Assembly (NCBI GenBank): GCA_026874595.1
Contig: CM049318.1
Location: 42,262,456 to 42,326,455 of the forward strand
From: Sipunculus nudus
Taxonomy: Eukaryota; Annelida; Sipuncula; Golfingiida; Sipunculidae
Direction of reading: 5' to 3'
DNA length: 64,000 nucleotides
Shown here: positions 50,868 through 62,649 of the stretch, piece after piece
Numbering within the stretch: the stretch's first letter is position 1
Layout: each line of letters begins with the position of its first letter
Notes under the pieces: generated by a model
Database searches by the model: none
Seen by the model: the letters and a program-made list of their open reading frames with translations, nothing else
What the model was told of the DNA's origin: nothing
Program-made: the position numbers and the translations under genes

Positions 50868-53790
50868 TTGCTGCATGTTGGCCAGTCCCGTAGGTCTGTC
50901 TGTCTGTTTGGTATTTGCCGAAATCAGAGATCTCGGCAAGTATGTTGGTCAGTTCCGTATGTCTGTTTGATCTGTCTGTCTGTCTGTATATCTGCACTCT
51001 ACAGGCCACAATTTTGCGGCAATGACTTTGAAATTTATATAGGTATTATACTGTTAAGGAACCTAATAATCACTTGTCAGATAGTCGTGACGAGCATAAA
51101 TTTTGTTAAGGAGATAAAAAAAAATATATCAGATTCTGTAACACAGCAGCGTGAAATGTCTTTGGTAATGAATGAAGAAGCCAGTGTTTTTTGTAAGAAA
51201 ATAATTATAATTTATTTTTAGAACAATCCTAACATTATAATACACTAATTCAATATACAATTACCCAGTATAACAATACAAATGTACAGTACCGGAGTGT
51301 CCGGATCCTAGGCTTTGATTTTTTGACACCATCACTATCACAGCTCAACAAGAGTCCTTTAACATAAATAATACACGTAAATAGTAATAATCCAGAGGCA
51401 AACTGAAGACAGTCCGTATTAAATCTGTATAAAATCCGTTGAATATCTGACACCACTAGAATTATCGGAAAAGGTCCCTAACTGACGAGAAAGTAACACT
51501 CGTAGTGCTCGCAAGTATATTCCTTTCTGCCGGCTCTAAACACAGCCCCTAATTTATAGAACAAAGACCGCTGTGTTTCTACACTTCAGTCTCAACACGC
51601 GAGCCAGTGCCCAGCAAGCGTGGTTCCCATAGCAACGAACTATGCCTGCGCTACACGAATCAGAGTGTCAACAGACACATGTAACACTCCTGTGCACAAT
51701 AAAACAGATACCTGTAACAACATAACCGTTCTGAACCGAAGCCTATTTTTTGTCATAATCGTACAAAGGTCAACGTCAGGGTCATCAAGGCCCTTCAAAA
51801 TAACTTTACTCTTCATATCTTTGTTAAAATTATCATAGCAGCACTCACATTAACTCATTTTATTTATGATTAGTCTCTTTCCTCGATGCAAAACTGTCTC
51901 ATTCTGCCATTACCATGGATACGTTTTTTTGGGAAAAATTAATTAAATTTCAAAATTGTTATCCCTATTTTTGTAATATGGTCATTTTTAAAGCTAGAGT
52001 GGTGTAGTTTGTTGCATCATGTAGAGTTTAATTAGTATTACACGACTTTTTCAAGTCTCAAGAAATGTTCAGCAGGGGGCGCTGTGGGAGATGTTTGCAA
52101 GATTTCATTCATGGTGCTCTAGGGGCCCCAATTTTGAAGTAATCTCTTTAATACTATAACATTATAATATATATCATACTGAAATATCTAGAAACGGATT
52201 TTTCAATTTTTTTCCAAATAGCCTCCAGGGGCGTTGGACTTATTCACTTTAAAATATCACTTTTGTCCTATAGTTTCAAAACATTGTTACAACTTTCATT
52301 ACAGGATCTGAAACTTTGATCGATAGGCTTATTCCTTGGTACACTTGACCTCATTCTGTTACTATATGGACCTATTTTAGAGTAAAAATGCTTGGCATTT
52401 TAATCTTTTCTTTTATAAGTTTGTCATTTTAATGGCTAGAGAGGTCTGTTTTATTAAGCATCACAAAGATAAACAACATTTCATTCCAAGTTTCGCAATA
52501 ACACGCACAATACAATATTTCGTCAAACGAAATGTTGCAAAAAATCACTAAATGACGCCCTACAGGCCTCAATTTTGCAGCAATCATTTTGAAACTGATA
52601 TTATTCTATACTTTACAATAATTTCTGAAACCCACATATTCATTGTAGTATATGACCACCAGGAGGCGCTGCACCTCAAATACTACAACATATTACTATT
52701 GTGCCATATCTCCAAAATTACAATTTATGATATTATGATTTTTATTGCTGCATTTAAAATAAGAATCATTGGCCTTATTCCCTTTGGAGACTGCTATATG
52801 TTCAGCCATTATCATGTTGAACTAATTTAATGTAAAACTCGTTGAAGTTGGAAATATTCAGATATTTCTACCTCTGATACTTTTGGAATAAATCTATTGT
52901 TCCGCGAGGCCTATTTGTTTTTTGGGGTTTTTTTTTTGGCAAAACTGGTAATAGATCAGGTTTAAACTCATACACAAAGTTCAAAATCGTATTTCCCTTA
53001 TAACTTGATAAAAAAAACTGTACCTCATTTTATTCGCCTCTCCATTCCTCATAACAGGCAAGAATAATCTGGCCTTGATCTAGTTTTTTTCTGTACGTCC
53101 GTCCATCTGTTTAGTCCTCTACTTTACAATATAAATATATAGCTGCACAAACATTATTTTTTTCAGCTTCCTCATGACATTGGTAACCAGTATTTATTTG
53201 ATATTCCCATATGTTCATCTGTTTGTTTGTAGTTCTTTCTATTTCAGTTTTCGGCAAGCTCTCGACCTATGGTCGTCTAGTTTGTTTGTTTGTTTCTCCT
53301 TCTTCTGTAACAACAATTTTGCAGCTGTCGCTTTTAACTCATGCAGTTGAAATATAATCATTATCCCTAGGAGCCTGTTGTTTTTGGTTACCGTCGCATT
53401 GAGGTCAAGTCACGAAAAGGTATGGACAATTATTTTTGCACGATAACTTTGTCACAAATGGCCGTAGCCACTTCAACATTAGCTCGTCTTATCAGTCATT
53501 CCTTGGCCTTTTTTCTTATGTTTAGCTATAACCATGTTAACGAATTTAGAAGTGAAAGTCATGATATTCGAAAATAACTGGTCTTATTTTTCCTAACTTT
53601 GTCAGTTATGAAGCATCATGTAGCATTCAAGTAGTTCTACAGAGATATATCATTCTACAGGCCACAACTCCTAAGTTATCGCTCTGAAAGCACACAATAG
53701 AAAACCGAAAATATATTGTGTCTATCCGTCTGTCTGTAATTCCAACTTCCGGCAAGCGCTCGACCCATGGTCGTCTAGTTTGCATATCTA
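50868..53790. repeat. Diverged repeat region with recurring CTACAGGCC and CGGCAAGC blocks
   Basis: Similar blocks recur: CTACAGGCCACAATTTTGCG (about 50999), CTACAGGCCTCAATTTTGCA (about 52560) and CTACAGGCCACAACTCC (about 53655). CGGCAAGC then TCGACC.ATGGTCGTCTAG occurs at about 53252 and 53750. TCTGTCTG and TTTGTTTG runs accompany them. This looks like an old large repeat of degenerate units, interrupted by the solo LTR at 51052-51719. Its ends and class are unknown. Confidence 0.45.
51052..51719 (-). mobile_element. Solo LTR, copy 3 (668 bp)
   Basis: On the minus strand it starts TGTTACAGG and ends CCTTAACA, a variant of the family end. The TATA-like CTATAAATTAG followed by GGGCTGTG (about 51545-51560) and the downstream AATAAA (about 51210) match copies 1 and 2. 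It is shorter through internal deletions. The flanks (ATAC on the left, ACAT on the right) give no convincing target duplication. There is no adjacent internal region. Confidence 0.78.
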
Positions 53791-54701
53791 TTAGCCTGGG
53801 TATATGTCATTAACTGCTCTGTGTTTCCGTATTTATAAGTCTATTATTATTCTATGCAGGTGCACATGTTTTCAGGCAGGTCACTGAAAATCACTACTGT
53901 TCTTTTCCAGCATGGAGATAATACGCCAAACCATAACTTAATTGCTTTGATTCCAAGGCTGATTATATTGGGGCAGCATGTAGGTAGAACAAAGATACTT
54001 GTAGTTGGAATATTTGTACAAAAAGAACGGGTTATTACAGCATGTGAACAAAGGACGTCAGCTTTCAGTGACAGCACAGCTATCGATGGCGACAGATGTT
54101 GATGGTCTGCAGGTACAGTCGCAGGCGGCAGAAAAAAAACACACAAAAATATGGAATATTCCTTACAGTTCTGTAACTCACCGACTTTTGATCCGATTCT
54201 ACGCTCCTAAAATTTAAAATAATGACAAGAAATTCATGTCCTCGGCAGAAAAAGCGGGTACGTCGTTATCGTGTCAGGACCAGAGGCTGATGCACTGTTA
54301 ATGGTTCTTCTGATTTCATCATCCTTTTGTTCTGTGACAAAGTAAACGTCCACTCTATGTTTCTTTATTAATACTAATCATCGTGATATTGCCGGAATTT
54401 GTCAGTAATGCTGATGGCATGAATAAGTCACAGTGTGTTTTATACATGTTAATTTGACAAAAAAAGTCCAGCTCCATCATATATATTTTGAAAAACATCG
54501 GCGAGATGATTAAATGAAGAAGAAACGGGATGACTCCGTGTAGTCGTAGTATAGCCCGTTACTAGATATATTCTGCCTGTAGTAAAGCACGACCTCCAAC
54601 ACGACCACCTCCATGGTCAGACATACACGACTTGTCATATCAAACTGTACACCCTCTTATCACCACTATTGTGCATTGGTCACAGCTGACCATTGTACGT
54701 C
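53791..54701. other. Unannotated stretch
   Basis: A TTCTTTTCCAG acceptor-like site at about 53900-53910 and a CTGCAG|GTACAG donor-like site near 54111 bracket about 200 bp. The + frame inside ends in a stop before the donor, and the minus strand is open too. I do not call a gene. Confidence 0.3.
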
Positions 54702-55373
54702 TTTGTAGGCCAACCAAAGTGTCTATCTAGAGATTTGTAGGCCAACCAAAGTGTCTATCTAGAGATTTGTAGGCCAACCAAAGTGTCTATCTAGAGATTT
54801 GTAGGCCAACCAAAGTGTCTATCTAGAGATTTGTAGGCCAACCAAAGTGTCTATCTAGAGATTTGTAGGCCAACCAAAGTGTCTATCTAGAGATTTGTAG
54901 GCCAACCAAAGTGTCTATCTAGAGATTTGTAGGCCAACCAAAGTGTCTATCTAGAGATTTGTAGGCCAACCAAAGTGTCTATCTAGAGATTTGTAGGCCA
55001 ACCAAAGTGTCTATCTAGAGATTTGTAGGCCAACCAAAGTGTCTATCTAGAGATTTGTAGGCCAACCAAAGTGTCTATCTAGAGATTTGTAGGCCAACCA
55101 AAGTGTCTATCTAGAGATTTGTAGGCCAACCAAAGTGTCTATCTAGAGATTTGTAGGCCAACCAAAGTGTCTATCTAGAGATTTGTAGGCCAACCAAAGT
55201 GTCTATCTAGAGATTTGTAGGCCAACCAAAGTGTCTATCTAGAGATTTGTAGGCCAACCAAAGTGTCTATCTAGAGATTTGTAGGCCAACCAAAGTGTCT
55301 ATCTAGAGATTTGTAGGCCAACCAAAGTGTCTATCTAGAGATTTGTAGGCCAACCAAAGTGTCTATCTAGAGA
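54702..55373. repeat. 32-bp tandem array, 21 apparently identical units
   Basis: Exactly 672 bp = 21 x 32, each unit TTTGTAGGCCAACCAAAGTG followed by TCTATCTAGAGA. By eye I find no difference between units. Such complete homogeneity contrasts with every other array in the window. Confidence 0.97.
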
Positions 55374-58300
55374 TACGACGTTTCCTCCTGGAACGTCACT
55401 TAACTTAGGATCAGAAGGTTCTCCGTCTTTTGCCTCAGAGACAGAATGGTTCAATAGTGACTACAAATAATTGTCCTCAGTGCAAGACAGTGCCAAGTTT
55501 GTGAATCTACTTCTGTTTGAGAAAACGTATGTGTTTACGGGTGTTATGGAATACGATAATTATGCTTTAATCCAATTTTCACAAGTACCGGACAAACTTA
55601 CTTCAGTCATATTGTAACACAAGCAGGGAACGTCACAAGTTTAAAAAAAGCTTTGGAGATAGCTTTATTGGTATTGTGAATGTTCATGCATGAATATAAT
55701 ATATGACAATATTATGTATTATACATAGTATTGCCAAGGAAACTCCTGTTTAAAGATACGGGAAAATAAAAAAAAGAATGAATAATTGTCCATAAAATCT
55801 AATTCATTCATCTAGGAAAGTTTTGGCCTTGCAGACAATGAGATGTTCTTGCTTTAGATAATAGTACAATCTCCGATTACCTTGGATTACGATTCATTTT
55901 CCTGCTAGAGTCATGTTTCCTTTTAGATTTATTTTTAAAATAACAATGATATTGATAAGGTTTCATAAACTGAATTCGGCAGCACGTTTTAATATTATTA
56001 GTTATTCAATCAAATCAAAATTACAATCAAATAATAATACGAAGTATTGTTTTACAAACGATCGTTAATTAAAATTCCTTATTGTGGAAAACAAATTAAT
56101 ATCCCGGTAACGTTTACCGGCATGGTCATATCTCGCCTATTATTGTAACATAACGTAAACCACTCGGGATATGGTTAGAAACCGTCACCACTCTATGTCT
56201 GTGATTAATACAGAAACAATCTTATAGGGGTATGTGTAACGTTTGAAGCTAATATCGTAGCAACGAGCAGCAGCGTGAGCTGGACCCTCTTTTATACCAT
56301 ATCTATAATCTTCAGTGTATTGATTATGTGACCCTGTAGGCGGACGGACTTGTGTAACACAGATAATACTATCTCAGAAATCTATAGTTTGCTCGCTCTC
56401 CAGAGGAATCGCGGGTTTACCCTCGCGGACAACCCCGTGGTCGGATAAGTACATATCATTAATATCATCCAGGAGGTTGAGTGCGGGCGGCCTGGGGTGT
56501 GCAGAGACCAGTTTATCATCGCTTACTTCTCAATCGATGGAAAAGTATCACATTGCACTTCCCACCAAGCAGTCCGTGTTAAACCGATTTCTCTCTTTAC
56601 GATCTAGGGTTAAAATTAGCGGAATCCAGCGTTTCACAAGTATTCCTGTAAAGTACTCCTTTTCTTTCATTTTTAAGCCTGTTAAGAAGTTTGAAAAAAT
56701 TATAAAGGGAATTCCACATCTGGATCTCCAAGAATGTGATACCAATATAGAGTATAAACCTCAGTTATAAAAACAACTGATCTTTCTTCCTCACATTTAT
56801 AATTTGTTTAACTTTCTCCCAGAATATTATCTTTGCTGAATATCCATACTAAGTTGACCATATTTCAATGAAAAATATCGTTAAATTCCTACAGTCTCGT
56901 GAATTCACTAATTTAATTCCTGTGATTTTTTATATTTTTTATTTTTTCATATTTAATATTTTTCCTTTTTTGTTACTAATTAGTATTAGATGGCAAACGG
57001 CTATGGGTGAACTCGAATTTCCTCAAAATTGAATGAAACGTAAGCTTCCAAGTCACTATGGTATGGTGCCTCAGTGACTTCCTGTATAATATATTGGTCA
57101 TATATGTTTGACTAAGTACACTTGCTATTCAGGTCAAAGCATCCTGATTTTATCAACAGTGGAAAATATGTCTATATTGTATCGATAAACAAATTGTATT
57201 AAGATGGGGAATTCTTCAGCCGAGGCATGAACTACACACTTGACGCGTTGTCAAGACACAGACTGTTATAACAGCGTAAATTACCAGAACTGCCAATTAG
57301 TCGTCTATTCTGCTGACATGCCGGTGATCGGATGTAGAAAATAAGTCTTTATCCGTTGCTGTCTCTCAAAAAGAACGTGTTTTGATGGCTACTTAGGGCA
57401 GTTTTTCCATCCCGCTTATAGCAAATGGCTTAGTTTCTGCGTCTTGGTATCGGATGCGGGGAACGTACAGTGTGACTATTGATGATCTGTAAGGCGCCGG
57501 TCCCGGACGGCCCTTATATCATTTGTTACCCCAGACTATATATATATCGTTTGCAGAGACCTGACAAAAACGCGCAAGGCCATTTGATAATAGAACCACT
57601 GAAAAAAGGCGTCTTAACTCCATTCCTCAAGTTTGATTCGTGGTGGATTCCTTTGACAGGTTAAATATTTTCTCTAAAGCTAATTTTGCCTGGAAGATGA
57701 ACACATTAATGTTCGATAGTTTGTTTTATCTCTGAGTCATATCTTATAAGGTGAAGGTCATCCACGAAGGACTAACTTAATTGTTGGGCATATTCCTGTC
57801 CAGCTGCCGCTGACTCAACGCTTATTTACATCCATGAACGAAACAGTGGCATGTGATAGAGATTTCAGGGGTTTTGCCCTTAAATGTTTTTGAGATCGTG
57901 GATGTATAAAAATGTTCAAGAGCATCTTTAAGTAACTGCGAATTGAAACGTGACCTGATACGTGTTTAGCTCATTTATACGTGATATCCATGATAGGTGT
58001 ATACACGAAACATTTATTTAAACGTGATATGTATATATTTTCGTGTAGGATTTATTGAAATATGTTTTGTATATGCACGTGTAGAGTTCAATTCAATGTA
58101 CATGTATATGTTCATAAACGTTTACGTAGTCGATGTGTATTAAGTATTTGAGCTGATGTAAGGAGTATAGCACATCAGAGTATACGGACAATGCCTCACT
58201 CAGCAAAGCAAGCAAGAAATGACTTCAGAACTGACTCGACTTCAGAGCTGAATGACCTAAGACACTTCAATGGAAGAACTTTTATTTTTCATCATAGAAT

Positions 58301-59212
58301 TATGACCTACTTTACCACCATGCTGTTATACACAATATCTTCTGAACTGTGTCCGTCCCATCCATTAAAAGACTGAAATATTGAGAGCATAATCTTAATT
58401 CTTACTCTATGCTTATCTTCATCCACATTGGAAGATGAGGGCAACAACGAGTCATAAACTTTTCAATTAAACTTTTAATTTCAGAAATGTTATTTTGTTT
58501 AAATTTATGAACAGGGTTATTAATCACCAATCTGTTTGCCTGTTCAATGAAGTGGTTATATCAAATGGCCGTCTGTTGCATGCATCATTAAAGGATAACG
58601 CACCCATCCCTTACAACATAACGGCGGCGTGTTATATGTTGATGACAAGCTTTTATGGTAGAAGGTAAATATTGTAAGATTAGTCAACATTTACGTAACA
58701 CCGATTGGGAATAGATGAAATACCCTAACAGCATGATATGCATCAAATGAATTAACAATGAGTGACCATTTTGAACGTTTGTTGTTTTTAAGAGGGGATC
58801 ATAAAGCACACATGATCACACGGGATTAAAAAGGACGACCATCTTGCCAAGCCTCATTTTGGGGCGTATGAATCATCAAGCCGCTGACCCCGCACTTTGA
58901 TAACGTCTCCTCTCAATTGTCATGGCGGCTGCCTTTATCAATATTTGACATCCAGCCCGCTGTGGAGGCGGGATTTATTTACTTCAAAGGTATACCTAAA
59001 GCGGCTAGACTTGTATTTTATTTCATCAAAGGCTAACATGCATTACATATATGATTTATATGGCTGTATAATGTACTGAGTGTAACGGTTTCCATAGCTA
59101 TATCAATCATACATGTTAATGTCTGGTCTTCGGGCGCTCTCGTTCCTACCATCATTTACAAATATAAAGGTATAAATATATGAAATAGGTCGTGCTAAGT
59201 ATGTATACATTG

Positions 59213-59262
<50 letters not shown>

Positions 59263-59346
59263 GGTAGTGTTACCCTCCGATGTAAAGTGCTCTATGGCCT
59301 ACAGAAACAGACTGTTGTGAATTTATAGTGTTGTTTTTCTCCAGAG

Positions 59347-59432
<86 letters not shown>

Positions 59433-59590
59433 AGAGGGAGAGAGTAAGAGAGAGAGAGAGAGAGAGAACGCGAACCAATGAAAGAAGCTGTAAATATGTA
59501 AATAATAAAACAGAATTAATGGCTTAAATATTTCAGATGTTTGAAAAGTAAATGAATGTTCTTAATTATGAAGTTTTTTTTTATTTTCAG
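55374..59590. other. Unannotated stretch with TA and GA microsatellites
   Basis: (TA)n runs lie at 59216-59260 and 59345-59429; the second passes into a (GA)n-rich run to about 59467. A palindrome CCGGTAA-CGT-TTACCGG lies at 56104-56120. Open frames such as 56477-56770 and 57479-57664 are not recognised. Confidence 0.45.
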
Positions 59591-59623
59591 GTATAACGGG
59601 ACAGACGGCTGCCGGGACGAAAC
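59591..59623 (+). CDS. Candidate 33-nt micro-exon
   Basis: A strong 3' splice site (TTTTTTTTTATTTTCAG, AG at 59589-59590) and a consensus donor GTAAGT (59624-59629) enclose 33 nt, much richer in G+C than their flanks. The length is 11 codons. Frame 1 has an immediate stop. Frame 2 reads YNGTDGCRDE and frame 3 ITGQTAAGTK, both open. The host gene would have to extend outside what I can recognise. Confidence 0.38.
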
Positions 59624-59629
59624 GTAAGT

Positions 59630-60409
59630 TTGACTTATATTTGTATAAATATCAATTTCTCTTTTATCAATTAAACGTCAAACATCTTCTCATCCTTTGA
59701 TTTTTCGTAATATTATGAAATAATGAAAGAAATGGATTCTGGACTTATTGATGGAGGAAACGCTGGCTATCTCGTTACTCACGGTAGATCAGTTTCTAGC
59801 TATCCATCACAACGATCAAGATTGTAGTATATGTTGGACCCTGGCACTCTTTGGCTTCCCAAGTCCAAATTTTGGACAAAGATCAGGTATATCGGATTAG
59901 AAAATAAATCTTTACTAAAGACAACCTGCCAGGGACGCATGGTCATCTAAAGTCATCATGTTTTATCTTATTTACCACCAGATAGGCGACCCGGACTATT
60001 ATTTCCTCTAACTACACAGGTGCCCATTTGTGCTGTGGCTCACGCACATAAAGGAGTCTCCTTCATGATTACAAAGCAAGGGTGTGCATCGTCTACAATA
60101 GGGCTCGGTAGCGCATACAAATTTCGTGTCACAATATATTGCGATATTGGGTAGCGTATATGTATAGATATTATCAATATTATTATTATTAATAATTATT
60201 TATCATATTAAATATAATGACACCATAAAAGTTTATGCAGATAAGTTTATTTCAAACACGAAATATGGCAACATTATATACAAATGTACTGTCGACAGTG
60301 CCCGAAGAAACATTTAAAATCACAGTCTTCTTTAGGTTTTTTCAATGCAAATAACTCGGCAATAAGAGAATTCTTGACTGCAGTTTAGCACAAAGAGCGA
60401 TAGAGGGTG
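59630..60409. other. Unannotated stretch
   Basis: No supported feature. Confidence 0.4.
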
Positions 60410-60980
60410 TGCCCAATTACAGCCTAGACTGGTACCCCGCTCTATTAAGACCTTCAGTCGACCATAGAGACGGGCGTACAACGCCATCTTTGGTACTCCC
60501 AGTTGCAACTTCTGACTTACCGATAGACTGGTTCCAACTCCTAAGAGCACGCTTATATCGGTTGTAATGGACGCCCGCGCGGTCCTGGTTGATTATCCAT
60601 GAGGACTTCGTGAAAAATAACTTTCTTTAGTCACTTCTAAATTTATCTAATTTTAAAATATTGAAGAATGAGTTGATGCTCAAAAATTGAATGATCAATG
60701 TATAGATAATATAAAATGCTGAATAAGTTTGATTTTCCACAGTATGTGACATCGATTTATCGTGAATATCTATTAATCTAATCATTAATGTCACATGATA
60801 TATACAGCCAACTTTTGGCAACTTCCCCCTAGCAAACAAAATGTTTAATTTTCTCATATATATCGATATTAAAGTTGGAACCAGTCTGCCGGGAGGACTG
60901 AAGATGGCGTTGTACGCCCGTCTCTATGATTGGCAGAGAATTGTATTATAGCCGGATACCAGTCTAAATTACATCCGTGC
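60410..60980. mobile_element. Foldback/MITE-like element with a 28-bp perfect inverted repeat
   Basis: The 28 bases at 60463-60490 (core GAGACGGGCGTACAACGCCA) are exactly reverse-complementary to 60901-60928. Imperfect arm segments continue on both sides: inner AGACTGGTTCCAACT at about 60527 against AGTTGGAACCAGTCT at about 60874, and outer TAGACTGGTA at about 60425 against TACCAGTCTA at about 60957. The loop of about 330-410 bp is AT-rich without a meaningful open frame. Target duplication and exact ends were not found. Confidence 0.72.
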
Positions 60981-61975
60981 ATGCCACATCGAAGGCTGCC
61001 GTCTTTTAAACATTAATACTGTTGACACCTCTTCTTTCTACAGTTATCATAAGATATGAGCAGAGAATATTAATGAATGATTAATTATTATGACCATGTT
61101 TAGCGTCATATCGACCCTCTGGCATTACGACCAGATTACTAGCGCCAGAATGTCATTTCATCTATGTCTGAGGAACGCATTAATGAAGATGCAAATATTT
61201 TCGTCATTTCTGATAATGATTCATGGCCTACAGGTAAACTATCAATCAGCATAAACCAGACCAATCGTTAGCATTTTTTGTGTCCTTTCTAATAATACCA
61301 AACATTAGCGAGAAAAGTTTTGTTTTAACCCAGCACATTGGTAAACCCTTTGGCGTGTTTGTTGAATTTATGACAGCATGAACACAAGCATGGCTCGCAC
61401 GGGTTACAGGACGCAGGCAGCTTGCAGGCGATACAGGAAATGACCCGTGTCCATGGAGACGGTGTTTCCGTTTGGGTTGTGAGCTCACATGTATACTATT
61501 GTGTAAATTCATTATTTTTAGCATAATATTGAGATTATGGGCCGTTTACCACGATATGAATGCAACCTGATGCATGACCACTGCGATACGTGTGCAATTC
61601 TTCAAATAGGGGTCAAAATAGGGTCCGACTGCTTCATAGGGTATTATTAACACACAATCATGGTTATAATTATATCAGAATGAGTTTGACGATTTACCTC
61701 GATTCCCCATGTGAGGGTAATATTGCAAGAGTAAGTCCAGATACAATTTTAGGGCCAATTTTTAAGATCCAAAATGAAACCGTAATAAAAAAATATATGT
61801 CCTAAATAAGAGGTTCCAATGAAAATATAAATAAATTTAGTACCCATCACTAATAATTCGGGTATTTTTGTGTTTGTTTACTATAAACAAGATCTAATGT
61901 GCTTCCTACAAAATTTCTATGAGCTGCTCTTCAGTATTTTTCACTCGCTGGACTAACGAAGCCATGTCCTAAATT
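60981..61975. other. Unannotated stretch
   Basis: The minus-strand open frame at 61246-61524 (92 codons) is not recognised. Confidence 0.4.
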
Positions 61976-62372
61976 TTCGTCAACTCCGTTACAACTGCAC
62001 CAATATGCCATCTACAGCCATCCAGTGGAACAAATCGAGTGGCTGATCATATCATTCGTTACAGTGTAGGGCATTCAAAGTGAAGAATCATGGGTTCAAT
62101 CCGGAGTTTTGATTTTTATCAGTGAAAAAGTGTATAAAAAGTAAAGTAGCTTAATTCACCCATCAACTCTGTTACGCCATTTGTGAAAAAAGTAATTGTT
62201 GAAACCTATAAACATCCATGAACAGAGAGAGGCATCGTAAATCTATCAGAATTGAAATATTTGTTTGAAGGATTTTATGTCTATCATGTCCGCTGATCAG
62301 GTAAAATTTAAAAAATAATCAGCTCCGTTACGATCAACTCCGTTGCCATTCTATTGTAACGGAGTTGACGAA
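61976..62372. mobile_element. 397-bp element with 17-bp inverted ends and a tRNA-like B-box
   Basis: TTCGTCAACTCCGTTAC (61976-61992) is exactly inverted at 62356-62372. Related CAACTCYGTTAC copies also occur at about 62164, 62320 and 62335, five in total. Inside, GGTTCAATCC (62093-62102) matches the tRNA B-box consensus, with a weak A-box resemblance near 62040. It could be a SINE captured by, or part of, an inverted-repeat element. No target duplication is visible. Confidence 0.5.
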
Positions 62373-62641
62373 TCACCAAACATTTTTTCTATGAAAAGTC
62401 CAATCAGTAATAAATTATTCTCTGGTGAGAGGATTTATAAATAAGCACACTGAAGATAAGAAGCAGCTTCACTGACCACTTGATATATAGTATAATCCCT
62501 TTTAATGCGTTTATCTTGGTCTGGAAAATACTGTTGCTCTTTGAAAACAAATAACTAATTTTGGTAATTAAAAAATGCTTTAGTCTTGAAATTTGACAGC
62601 AATAGAAACATTAAAACTTATATATTAGACATATTTTATAA
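62373..62641. other. Short spacer before the hAT element
   Basis: AT-rich, nothing recognised. Confidence 0.4.
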
Positions 62642-62649
62642 GTTTGTTT

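Noticed and set aside
53847-54146. Opposing open frames of 82 and 99 codons
   Set aside because: Both strands are open over the same bases, and the + frame stops before the donor-like site.
54702-55373. CRISPR array resemblance
   Set aside because: Units are contiguous with no spacers, and the sequence is from an animal genome.
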